NCBI RefSeq assembly: GCF_003722355.1 | Contig: NZ_QWDD01000001.1 | Span: 1,550,001 to 1,614,000, forward strand | Length of the DNA: 64,000 nucleotides | DNA from: Methylocystis hirsuta | GTDB lineage: Bacteria > Pseudomonadota > Alphaproteobacteria > Rhizobiales > Beijerinckiaceae | Direction of reading: 5' to 3' | In this document: piece after piece, positions 24,053-31,692 of the stretch | Layout: each line of letters opens with the position of its first letter | How positions within the stretch are numbered: position 1 is the first letter of the stretch | Notes under the pieces: generated by a model | Seen by the model: only the letters and a program-made list of their open reading frames with translations | Databases searched by the model: none | Told to the model about the DNA's origin: nothing | Position numbers and translations under genes: made by a program

Positions 24053-25675
24053 TCAGGCTTCTCCCACCGTTTGCCGCGCGCCATCGGCCTTGATCGCCGA
24101 GCATTTCAGCGGCCGTAGCACGCGGTCGAGATAGCGGTTGAGCACCGTAAGGTCGCTCCCGTTTCCACGCGCCGCAACGACCTGATCCGGACGGATCAAG
24201 ACCCAGCCGGGTCCCTGCTGAGCGTACCGCATACGAACGTGATTTTTTGGATCGTTCTCGGGAGCGAAGCGAAGAACGCCCAGGAGCTTGTCGGTCAAGT
24301 AGGTCGCTACCGCCGTGCTCATCATCGGCGATCCGGCGTCTTCGAACAGGAGCAGCGTATGGCGCGATTCGCTGAGGAGCGGCCAGAGAGGCTGATCCTT
24401 TCCCTCGACGGTCAGAATTGCGTCGCGCGCTCGGGCGCCGACGTCAGTGCGAGCCGGATTGCGCGGCGGCGCGCCGAGCGCGACGAGAGGGCCGTTATGG
24501 TAGACGATCTCGGTCTCCGAGAGTTCAATCTGGAGCCGTTTCTGAACGAAGGGCAGATTGCCGAGAAACGAGACCGCGATGTCTTTGACGATCCGCATCG
24601 CGGCGCCCGAGCTGAAAGCAAGATGCAGTTTCTGTTCGGCGGCCCTGACCACGTTTTGCGCGATCGCCCGCCGCTCCGGTTCATAGCTGTCGAGCAGCAG
24701 ATTCGGATCGCCGATCCCGGCACGCGCATAGGCGAGCTTCCAGCCGAGGTTCACGGCGTCCTGGATTCCAGTGTTCATCCCCTGTCCGCCCGCGGGGCTG
24801 TGGACATGCGCGGCGTCGCCCGCGAGGAAGCAGCGCCCGACCCGATAGCGCGCGGCGACACGCTCGTTGATCCGGAACGCTGACAGCCAGCTCGGATCCC
24901 TCAACCGCATGCCCGGCGGCCCATAGCGATCGGCGTGGCCTTGCAGTTCATCGAGCGTCGGCGGGACGTCGGCGGCCGAGTCCGTCTCGCGCATTGCGAA
25001 TATGCGCCAGGTATTCTCCTCGAAGGGGAACAACGCGATGGTTCCGCCACGGCGCCACCAGAGATAGATGTTCTTGTGATCCAACCCGCCGCCGTCGATG
25101 CGCACGTCGCCGAGCAAGAAGGTCTGAGGCTCGGTGGAGCCTTCAAAAGGAATGTCGAGCGCTCTGCGCACTTCGCTGCGGGCGCCGTCGCAACCCACGA
25201 GATAGCGGGCGCGCACAACTTCGGTCCGGCTGGCGTCCTTGAGGGTCGCGGTCACCCCGTTCTCGTCCTGAGAGAGTTCGGCGAATTCGACCCCGCGTTC
25301 GACTGTGACGCCCAGAGCCGACAGCCGCGCATTCAGCAAGCGTTCCGTCTCGGACTGCGGGATGAGCAGTGGAAACGGAAATGGGCTGTCGATGCCCGCG
25401 CCGACCTCCATGCGTGCAAGTTGTCGACCGCCGTCGCCGATGCAGAGCGCGCTGAGCCGCGCGCCATCGCGCAGAAAGTCGTCGATGACGCCCATGCCTT
25501 GCATGGCTTCGAGGCTGGCGCTCCAGATCGCCAGCGCTTTGGAGACGGAACTCGGCTGCGCGGCCCGGTCGATGATGCGCACGGGGATCCCGTAGCAACG
25601 CAGCGTGATCGCGAGCGAAAGACCCGTTGGGCCGGCGCCGACGATCAGAACATCCTCGATTTTCTCTGCGGACAT
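24053..25675 (-). CDS. FAD-dependent aromatic hydroxylase/monooxygenase
   Basis: A 540-residue flavoprotein of the PheA/TfdB/MhpA type. GAGPTGLSLA (residues 12-21) binds FAD; YLVGCDGARSEVRRAL is the DG motif; CFLAGDAAHVHSPAGGQGMN is the GD motif. The C-terminal third resembles the thioredoxin-like domain of phenol hydroxylases. It probably hydroxylates an aromatic or polyketide-like compound using NAD(P)H. It is the last gene of a tetR-VOC-monooxygenase operon (38 bp after the VOC gene), so it is likely induced by its substrate or a relative. The substrate cannot be named. Confidence 0.87.
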   Translation of the reverse strand: MSAEKIEDVLIVGAGPTGLSLAITLRCYGIPVRIIDRAAQPSSVSKALAIWSASLEAMQGMGVIDDFLRDGARLSALCIGDGGRQLARMEVGAGIDSPFPFPLLIPQSETERLLNARLSALGVTVERGVEFAELSQDENGVTATLKDASRTEVVRARYLVGCDGARSEVRRALDIPFEGSTEPQTFLLGDVRIDGGGLDHKNIYLWWRRGGTIALFPFEENTWRIFAMRETDSAADVPPTLDELQGHADRYGPPGMRLRDPSWLSAFRINERVAARYRVGRCFLAGDAAHVHSPAGGQGMNTGIQDAVNLGWKLAYARAGIGDPNLLLDSYEPERRAIAQNVVRAAEQKLHLAFSSGAAMRIVKDIAVSFLGNLPFVQKRLQIELSETEIVYHNGPLVALGAPPRNPARTDVGARARDAILTVEGKDQPLWPLLSESRHTLLLFEDAGSPMMSTAVATYLTDKLLGVLRFAPENDPKNHVRMRYAQQGPGWVLIRPDQVVAARGNGSDLTVLNRYLDRVLRPLKCSAIKADGARQTVGEA

Positions 25676-25713
25676 GACTTCTCTCGCGATGGGAGAACTG
25701 AAGAACGGATCGT

Positions 25714-26214
25714 TTACTTCGCCGCCGCGTCCGCCCGTTCCCGCATAAGGGCCTCAATTCGGCTGATCTGCATGAAGGAGGCGTATTCATGGACCAGGTC
25801 GCTCGGGGCGAGTTCGAGCATGACGCGGTTCTCGACCCAGAATTCGAGAAGATGAAAGACTGGCGGCTTTCCAGGCGCGCCGCGGCCGAAGAACTTCGTC
25901 CGCCAGCCCTCGCGGGCGCCGATGCGCTCAATGGCGGCGCGGTCGAGCGGCACGGAGATGAGCGCGTGGAAGGGGAAGTAGCCCGTCGTCGGCGGTCCGG
26001 GGGTAAATGCGACCTGCGCCTCGTCCTCGCCCGGCGCCAAGGTGATCGTGTCCGGATACACCTCGATCATCGTGCCTTGCGGATCGCCGCTCATCGCCAT
26101 GTGGGCTCCGGGCAACGGACCGCTGAAGGGAAAGTCGCGGCCATTCATAAGCTCCGCGAGCACGGCGGCGACGCGGACGGGATCGCGGGCGGGAATGGAG
26201 ATGTGGTGAATCAT
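25714..26214 (-). CDS. VOC/glyoxalase-like protein
   Basis: A 166-residue protein with the vicinal-oxygen-chelate look: IHHISIPARDPVRVAAVLAELM at the start, a TMIEVYPDT strand in the middle, GYFPFHALISVPLD opening the second module and FWVENRVMLELAP with a possible metal-binding Glu. Residues His3, His (in PFHA) and the late Glu could bind a metal. Its ATG overlaps the TetR stop (ATGA), and the monooxygenase follows. It may be a dioxygenase or isomerase acting on the hydroxylated product, but the sequence does not decide this. Confidence 0.7.
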   Translation of the reverse strand: MIHHISIPARDPVRVAAVLAELMNGRDFPFSGPLPGAHMAMSGDPQGTMIEVYPDTITLAPGEDEAQVAFTPGPPTTGYFPFHALISVPLDRAAIERIGAREGWRTKFFGRGAPGKPPVFHLLEFWVENRVMLELAPSDLVHEYASFMQISRIEALMRERADAAAK

Positions 26215-26870
26215 GGCTCGCCGTCCTTGGTTCGAGTTGCGTCGCCAGCGGCTGGCGAGGCCGGCAATCGATCGAGGCCGGACGCATCAGCTTTCAAGGC
26301 GCCAATCAGCGCCTGGATGCCCCAGGATGCGACGGCTTGCGCCTCTTCCGGCGTGAAGCGGCCCGTATCCATCAGCCAGCGCCAATAGGTCGGGCTCCAG
26401 TACGAGGCGATCGCCAAGGCGCCGCGGCGCAATTGTGTTGGCGTGAGATCGGGAAAGTTGCCGCCGATCCCTGCGATCCAGCCGCCCAGGCGATTATCGC
26501 GATCGGCGTAACGCTGACGGTCCCAGGACGGCTGATTCATCAGGTTCCGGAGCAGCGCTCCGTATTGATCGTACAAGGGAAACAGTCGCTCTGGCATTGA
26601 CGGGAGTTCGGCGAGCGGCGGCAGTGGCCTGTCGAGACCCAGTCGGGGCTTCAACCAAAGGAAGAAAGCGGCGACCAGCTCATCCATAGTCGCGAAATGC
26701 GCATAGACGGTCGGCGGCGAAACAGCAGAGAGCGACGCGATCTTACGCAAGGTCAGGCTCTCGATGTTGTCCTTCTCCAAATAGTCCTTAGCGGCCATGA
26801 GAATCCGCTCCCGCGTCATGGCCGCCTGCGCCGCGCGCAAGGGGCTTTGGTACGAACGGTCAGCCGCCAT
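26211..26870 (-). CDS. TetR-family transcriptional regulator
   Basis: A 219-residue regulator. The N-terminal helix-turn-helix is ILMAAKDYLEKDNIESLTLRKIASLSAVSPPTVYAHFATMDEL, here described in pieces: ILMAAKDYLE, LTLRKIASLSAVS, PPTVYAHF. The C-terminal ligand domain is not recognised. The ATG at 26870 is preferred over a frame beginning at 26936, which would run through the likely operator. It heads an operon with a VOC protein and an FAD monooxygenase and most likely represses it from the palindrome at 26897-26912. Confidence 0.88.
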   Translation of the reverse strand: MAADRSYQSPLRAAQAAMTRERILMAAKDYLEKDNIESLTLRKIASLSAVSPPTVYAHFATMDELVAAFFLWLKPRLGLDRPLPPLAELPSMPERLFPLYDQYGALLRNLMNQPSWDRQRYADRDNRLGGWIAGIGGNFPDLTPTQLRRGALAIASYWSPTYWRWLMDTGRFTPEEAQAVASWGIQALIGALKADASGLDRLPASPAAGDATRTKDGEP

Positions 26871-26896
26871 GAACCGACAATGGCCTTTCAGACAGT

Positions 26897-26912
26897 ATTT
26901 GATATTACAAAT
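26897..26912. promoter_or_regulatory. Probable TetR operator
   Basis: ATTTG, six AT bases, CAAAT (ATTTGATATTACAAAT) is an inverted repeat 27 bp before the TetR start in the only AT-rich stretch of this region, consistent with autoregulation. Confidence 0.5.
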
Positions 26913-27030
26913 GTCATACGAAATTGTGTGTGTCAAGTGAACCAGCGACTGCCCTGGGTGAGGTTATCGGCCGTCAACTTGCGCGAGGCGGAGAGTTCCG
27001 ACATAGCGCGGGAGCAGAAAGGCGCCCGCC

Positions 27031-27510
27031 ATGCCAGAGATCGCCTTCTATCATCTCACCCGCGCCACGGTGGAGCAGACGCTGCCAACGCTCCTCGAGC
27101 GTTCACGCGCGCGCGGCTGGCGCGCCATCGTGCAGGCGATGAGCGAAACGCGCCTCCAGCGGCTAGACGCCGATCTCTGGTCGTACCGTCCGGAAAGCTT
27201 TCTCCCGCACGGGACGAAAGCGGACGGCGCGCCGGAGGCGCAGCCGGTCTATCTCACCTGCGAGAACGACAATCCCAATGACGCAGATGTGCGATTCTTC
27301 GTGGAAGGCGCGCGCATCGCCCCGGCGCTCGCCGGCTCTGGCGCGCCGCGCGAACGCGCCGCGCTGCTTTTCGACGGACGCGACGACGCCGAACTTGCCG
27401 ACGCGCGCGCGCAATGGAAAGAACTGCGCGATCTGGGCTATAGCCTCGTCTATCACCAGCAGAGCGAGAGCGGCGGATGGGAAGAGAAGGCGCGCGAACC
27501 GAAGTCCTAG
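27031..27510 (+). CDS. holC: DNA polymerase III chi subunit
   Basis: A 159-residue protein matching HolC: the start PEIAFYHLTRATVEQTLPTLLE, RARGWRAIV, RLDADLWSYRPESFLPHG, and QPVYLTCENDNPNDADVRFFVEGA. The chi subunit links the clamp loader to SSB. The ATG is followed by family similarity from the second residue. Its gene overlaps the downstream methyltransferase start by 34 bp. In many proteobacteria it directly follows pepA; here an accessory block intervenes. Confidence 0.92.
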   Translation: MPEIAFYHLTRATVEQTLPTLLERSRARGWRAIVQAMSETRLQRLDADLWSYRPESFLPHGTKADGAPEAQPVYLTCENDNPNDADVRFFVEGARIAPALAGSGAPRERAALLFDGRDDAELADARAQWKELRDLGYSLVYHQQSESGGWEEKAREPKS

Positions 27511-28211
27511 GCGAAGATTTCGCCGAACGCCGCGTCCGGGCGCGCGAAAGGCTCGACGCCGTTGATCCGCATAAGCGTCCCGGCGGGATCGAGGCCGATC
27601 CCAAGCGCCAGGAATGGTTCGAGGCCGTCTACGCTCTCGCCGAGGACGATCCGGCGGCCGTGCCCTGGGCGCATCTTGAGCCGCGCCCGCTGCTTGAGGA
27701 TTGGCTGGCCGCGCGCTCGCTCGTCGGCCTTCGCGCGCTCGACGTCGGCTGCGGACTGGGCGACAACGCCGAAGCGCTGGCGCGCGCCGGCGCGCATGTC
27801 CTCGCGTTCGATCTCGTCGAGCGGGCCGTGCAATGGGCGCGCGAGCGGTTTCCGCAGAGCGCGGTCGACTATCGCGTCGCCGATCTCTTCAATGCGCCAT
27901 CGGAATGGCGCGGCGCCTTCGATTTCGTGCATGAGCTTTATACGCTGCAGGCGCTTCCCGAGACGCTTCTGCCCGACGCCGCGCGGGCGCTCGCTTCCTT
28001 TGTCGCGCCGGGCGGAACGCTGCTCGTCATTTCGCGGGCGCGCGACAATGGCGAAGACCTTGGCGGCCCGCCATGGCCGCTTGCGCGGAGGGACATCGAG
28101 TCGCTCGCCGTCGACGGACTTCGGCTGGTTGCGCTGGAGGATATTCCGGCAAGCGGCGGCCTCGCGCGCCACTGGCGCGCCGAGTTTCGTCGCGGCGAGG
28201 CTGGCGGGTGA
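27477..28211 (+). CDS. SAM-dependent methyltransferase
   Basis: A 244-residue class I methyltransferase. The SAM-binding motif I is LDVGCGLGDNAEAL (about 84-97), followed by the acidic strand end VLAFDLVERAVQWA and motif II region FDFVHELYTLQALPE; PGGTLLVISRA is motif III. An N-terminal helix region of 60 residues contains AVPWAHLEPRPLLEDW, seen in TPMT-like and related small-molecule methyltransferases. The start overlaps holC, and the stop overlaps the ABC transporter GTG (GTGA), so it is translationally coupled on both sides. Substrate unknown. Confidence 0.82.
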   Translation: MGREGARTEVLGEDFAERRVRARERLDAVDPHKRPGGIEADPKRQEWFEAVYALAEDDPAAVPWAHLEPRPLLEDWLAARSLVGLRALDVGCGLGDNAEALARAGAHVLAFDLVERAVQWARERFPQSAVDYRVADLFNAPSEWRGAFDFVHELYTLQALPETLLPDAARALASFVAPGGTLLVISRARDNGEDLGGPPWPLARRDIESLAVDGLRLVALEDIPASGGLARHWRAEFRRGEAGG

Positions 28212-29266
28212 GCGCGCCGCTGCTGTCGGTTGAAAGCGTCAGCAAAAAATTCGGCGCGGTCGTTGCGATCGAGGACGTGTCGCTCGACGTGGGGGCTGGC
28301 GAATTCTTCGCGCTGCTCGGGCCGTCGGGCTGCGGCAAAACCACGCTGATGCGTTGCATCGCGGGTTTCGAGTCGCCGGACGCCGGAACGATCGCGCTGA
28401 GCGGCGTCGATCTTTCCGGCGTGCCGCCCTATCGGCGACCCGTGAACATGATGTTTCAGTCCTATGCGCTGTTTCCGCATCTCAATGTCTTTGAGAACAT
28501 CGCCTTCGGTCTGCGACGGCAAGGGCGGACGAGAGACGCCATCGGCGCGCGCGTCAACGAATTGCTTGCGATGACGCAGCTTTCGGCTTTTGGCCATCGG
28601 AGAATCGACGAGCTGTCCGGCGGACAGAAGCAGCGCGTCGCGCTGGCGCGGGCGCTCGCGCCGCGTCCGAAAATGCTGTTGCTCGACGAGCCGCTGGCCG
28701 CGCTCGATCGCAAGCTGCGCGAAGAGACGCAGTTTCAGCTCAAGGAAATCCAGCGGCTGACGCAGACGAGCTTCGTCATCGTCACGCATGATCAGGACGA
28801 GGCGCTGGCGCTTGCCGACCGCATCGCGGTGATGCGGGCGGGCAGGGTGGAGCAGGTCGCCGGGCCGATGGAGATATACGACCGGCCCGCGACGCGTTTC
28901 GTCGCCGGCTTCGTCGGCGAAACGAATTTCATCGAGGGACGCCTCGACCGCAAGGGCGCTGCGGCGCTGGTCGCCGAGTTTGGACGCATCCCCTGCGAGC
29001 CTGGAGATTTTCCCGACGGCGCGCGGGCGACGCTCAGCGTGCGCCCCGAGCGGATCGGCGTTGCGCGCGAAGGCGAGGGAATCGCAGGCTTCGTCGAGAA
29101 CTTCGTGTTTCGCGGCGAAACGACGCTGCTGCGGGTGCGCGTCGCCAGCAACATCGTTCTGCGCGCGGCGGCAAGCCATGGCGAGCGCCACGCGATCGGC
29201 GACTCCGTGAGGCTCAGCTTCCCGCCTGGCGCCGGCACGCTTCTCAAGGAGGAGCCGTTAGGATGA
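28208..29266 (+). CDS. Polyamine-type ABC transporter ATP-binding protein
   Basis: A 352-residue ATPase of the PotA/FbpC class. Walker A is GPSGCGKTT (38-46), the Q-loop FQSYALFPHLNV, signature LSGGQKQRVALARAL, Walker B MLLLDEPLAALD, and the H-loop VIVTHDQDEAL; the last 100 residues are a TOBE domain (SVRPERIGV). The GTG start at 28208 overlaps the methyltransferase stop. It pairs with the two permeases downstream. A substrate-binding protein is missing from the cluster, so whether it imports spermidine/putrescine, iron or another solute is open. Confidence 0.88.
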   Translation: MSAPLLSVESVSKKFGAVVAIEDVSLDVGAGEFFALLGPSGCGKTTLMRCIAGFESPDAGTIALSGVDLSGVPPYRRPVNMMFQSYALFPHLNVFENIAFGLRRQGRTRDAIGARVNELLAMTQLSAFGHRRIDELSGGQKQRVALARALAPRPKMLLLDEPLAALDRKLREETQFQLKEIQRLTQTSFVIVTHDQDEALALADRIAVMRAGRVEQVAGPMEIYDRPATRFVAGFVGETNFIEGRLDRKGAAALVAEFGRIPCEPGDFPDGARATLSVRPERIGVAREGEGIAGFVENFVFRGETTLLRVRVASNIVLRAAASHGERHAIGDSVRLSFPPGAGTLLKEEPLG

Positions 29267-29298
29267 GGCTCAAAGGACGAACCCGGCGCCATAAGGCT

Positions 29299-29381
29299 GT
29301 CCTCACCCTGAGGAGGCCGCGAAGCGACGCGACACGCTCGCCCTTCGAGACGCGCCTTTCAGGCGCTCCTCAGGATGAGGG
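29299..29381. repeat. Palindromic repeat (family A) within the ABC operon
   Basis: GTCCTCACCCTGAGGAGG at the left and CTCCTCAGGATGAGG at the right, with CCCTTCGAGACGCGCC between, combine the patterns seen at 1583-1631 and 1491-1538. It fills most of the 136-bp gap between the ATPase and first permease genes, which are otherwise tightly packed. Confidence 0.8.
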
Positions 29382-29402
29382 CGCTTTCACCGGGCCTGTG
29401 GG

Positions 29403-30317
29403 ATGAGCGCGCGCCGCAGACTTTCGCTGGGCGAGCGGCTGGTGATCGCGGCGCCTTATCTGTGGATAGGCGCCTTTTTCCTTGCGCCGATGTTGCTCAT
29501 CGCCAAGATTTCCGTTTCGCAGTCGGTGCTCGCGCGCCCGCCCTATCGGCCGATTTTCGAGCCATCCGACGGTTTGGCGGCCATCTGGGCCAAGGCGCAG
29601 ACCTTTTCGTTCGACGCCTATCGCGCGCTGATGAGCGACACGCTTTATCTCGAATCCTATCTTTCCTCGCTCACCATCGCCGCGGTCTCGACGCTGATCA
29701 CGCTGATCATCGCCTATCCTTTCGCGCTCGCCATGGCGCGCGCGCCCGAGCGCCTGCGTCCCATGCTCATCGGCCTTGCCGCGGCCCCGTTTTGGACGAG
29801 CTTTCTCATCCGCGTCTACGCCTGGATCGCGCTTTTGAAGGACGAGGGATTGATCAACGACGCGTTGATGGCGCTTGGCCTCATTTCGGCGCCGCTGCAA
29901 ATGTTCGCGACAACCGGCGCCGTCGTCGTCGGCATCGTCTACTCCTATCTGCCCTTCATGCTGCTGCCGCTCTACGCAGCGCTGGAGCGCCAGGACCCCA
30001 GCCTTCGCGAGGCGGCGGCGGATCTCGGGGCGTCGCCGGCGCAAGTGTTTTTGCGCGTGACGCTGCCGCTTTCCCGCGAGGGCGTCGTTGCGGGCGCGCT
30101 TCTCGTCTTCATTCCCGCGGTCGGTGAATTCGTCATTCCGGATCTCCTCGGCGGCTCCGAGACGCTGATGATCGGGCGAACCTTGTGGAACGACTTCTTC
30201 TCCAATCACGACTGGCCGGCGGCCTCCGCCGCGGCGATCGCGCTCGTCGCTGTGTTGATGATTCCGCTGCTGCTGTGGGAGCGGGCGCGGCTTGCAGATG
30301 AGGACGACGCCCGATGA
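29403..30317 (+). CDS. ABC transporter permease, PotB/PotH type
   Basis: A 304-residue inner membrane permease with six predicted helices. The cytoplasmic coupling loop reads EAAADLGASPAQVFLRVTLPL (the EAA motif), and FVIPDLLGG plus TLWNDFF are typical of PotB/PotH. The ATG follows the palindromic repeat with only GTGGG upstream, a weak ribosome site. The stop overlaps the next permease start (ATGA). It forms the channel with the downstream partner. Confidence 0.88.
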   Translation: MSARRRLSLGERLVIAAPYLWIGAFFLAPMLLIAKISVSQSVLARPPYRPIFEPSDGLAAIWAKAQTFSFDAYRALMSDTLYLESYLSSLTIAAVSTLITLIIAYPFALAMARAPERLRPMLIGLAAAPFWTSFLIRVYAWIALLKDEGLINDALMALGLISAPLQMFATTGAVVVGIVYSYLPFMLLPLYAALERQDPSLREAAADLGASPAQVFLRVTLPLSREGVVAGALLVFIPAVGEFVIPDLLGGSETLMIGRTLWNDFFSNHDWPAASAAAIALVAVLMIPLLLWERARLADEDDAR

Positions 30318-31111
30318 GCGCGATCGTCTCGTGGGCGCGTCGCGTGACCCTTTTTATAGGCTTTGTCTTCCTTTACGCCCCGATCGTCATTCTCGCGGTC
30401 ATGAGCTTCAACGCGTCGCGTCTCGTTTCCGTGTGGGGCGGGTTTTCGACGAAATGGTATGCGGCGCTCCTGGAGAATGAGCAGCTTCTCCATTCGGCGA
30501 AGATCAGCCTCGCCGCCGCGCTGACCTCGGCCACCATCGCGACTCTGCTGGGCCTTCTGGCCGCCATATCGCTCGCGCGTTTTGGACGCTTTCGCACGCG
30601 CATGCTGTTTTTCGGCGCCGTTCATGCCCCGCTGGTTCTGCCGGAGGTCGTGCTCGGCCTCGCGCTCCTCACCTGTTTCGTCGCGTTCGGGGTCGGACGA
30701 GGCTTCATCACGCTGGTCATCGGTCATGTTACGTTGACAATGTGTTTCACGACGGTCGCGATTCTCGCGGCGCTGCGCGACAGCGATCCGGCGCTCGAAG
30801 AAGCGGCGATGGATCTGGGGGCGACGCCTTTCGGGGCCTTTGTCCGCGTCGCGTTGCCGCAGATCGCGCCGGCGATCGTCACAGCTTATCTCCTGGCGTT
30901 CACGCTTTCTCTCGACGACCTTGTCATCGCCAGTTTTGCGACGGGACCCGGCGCGACGACGCTGCCGATGCGCATCTACTCACAAGTGCGGTTGGGCGTT
31001 TCGCCGCAGATCAACGCCATTTCGACGCTGCTTCTGGCGCTCGTCGCCGTCGCGCTCGGACTCGCGGCGCTTGTTTCTTCCGGGCGCGCGCGGCGCGCGG
31101 CCGAGCGGTGA
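30314..31111 (+). CDS. ABC transporter permease, PotC/PotI type
   Basis: A 265-residue permease with six helices. The opening FLYAPIVILAVMSFNASRL, the coupling loop LEEAAMDLGATPFGAFVRVALP and the block AFTLSLDDLVIASFATGPG are the usual PotC/PotI features. Coupled by overlap to the first permease. No gene for a periplasmic binding protein follows; the next gene is a phospholipid enzyme. Confidence 0.88.
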   Translation: MSAIVSWARRVTLFIGFVFLYAPIVILAVMSFNASRLVSVWGGFSTKWYAALLENEQLLHSAKISLAAALTSATIATLLGLLAAISLARFGRFRTRMLFFGAVHAPLVLPEVVLGLALLTCFVAFGVGRGFITLVIGHVTLTMCFTTVAILAALRDSDPALEEAAMDLGATPFGAFVRVALPQIAPAIVTAYLLAFTLSLDDLVIASFATGPGATTLPMRIYSQVRLGVSPQINAISTLLLALVAVALGLAALVSSGRARRAAER

Positions 31112-31142
31112 CAAGCTTGGCGGGCGCGCCAGATAATGCATC

Positions 31143-31691
31143 ATGACTCACAATTGGTTCGCTTCTCTTCCGAATTTCATCACCATTGGTCGTCTCGTGC
31201 TGACGCCGGCGGCGATCATCTTGATCGTCGAGCGGCAATGGACCGCCGCCTTCCTGCTGTTCGCCGTCGCCGGCCTGTCCGACGCCCTCGACGGTTGGCT
31301 GGCCCGGACCTACCATCTCCAATCGGAACTCGGCGCGATTCTCGATCCCATCGCCGACAAGGCGCTGATCGTTTCGATGTACGTGACGCTCGCGATCGTT
31401 GACGCGCTGCCGGCCTGGCTCGCCATCATGGTGGTGTTTCGCGATGTCATGATCACTGGCGCGGTGTCGCTGTCGTGGCTCATGGGCCGGCCGATGAAGG
31501 TGCATCCACATTTTTCTTCCAAGGCGACCACCGCCGCGCAACTGGTGTTCGCCGGCGTAATCCTGGCGGCTCAGGCATACGGCGTTCATATTCCGCTGCT
31601 AAATGTGACGCTCATTGTCGCCGTCGCCGCATTGACCGTCGCTTCCGCCTGCGTCTATCTGTGGCTTTGGGTCCAGCATATGAGGCTGTGA
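31143..31691 (+). CDS. CDP-alcohol phosphatidyltransferase (PgsA-like)
   Basis: A 182-residue membrane enzyme. The opening LPNFITIGRLVLTPAAIILI and the catalytic CDP-OH-P signature (SDALDGWLAR, then G and two Asp in GAILDPIADKAL) are intact, giving the D-x2-DG-x2-AR-x8-9-G-x3-D-x3-D pattern near residues 46-72. Four to six membrane helices are visible. It probably makes phosphatidylglycerol phosphate or a related phospholipid head-group exchange. It precedes an AI-2E permease by one base after its stop codon. Confidence 0.87.
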   Translation: MTHNWFASLPNFITIGRLVLTPAAIILIVERQWTAAFLLFAVAGLSDALDGWLARTYHLQSELGAILDPIADKALIVSMYVTLAIVDALPAWLAIMVVFRDVMITGAVSLSWLMGRPMKVHPHFSSKATTAAQLVFAGVILAAQAYGVHIPLLNVTLIVAVAALTVASACVYLWLWVQHMRL

Positions 31692-31692
31692 C

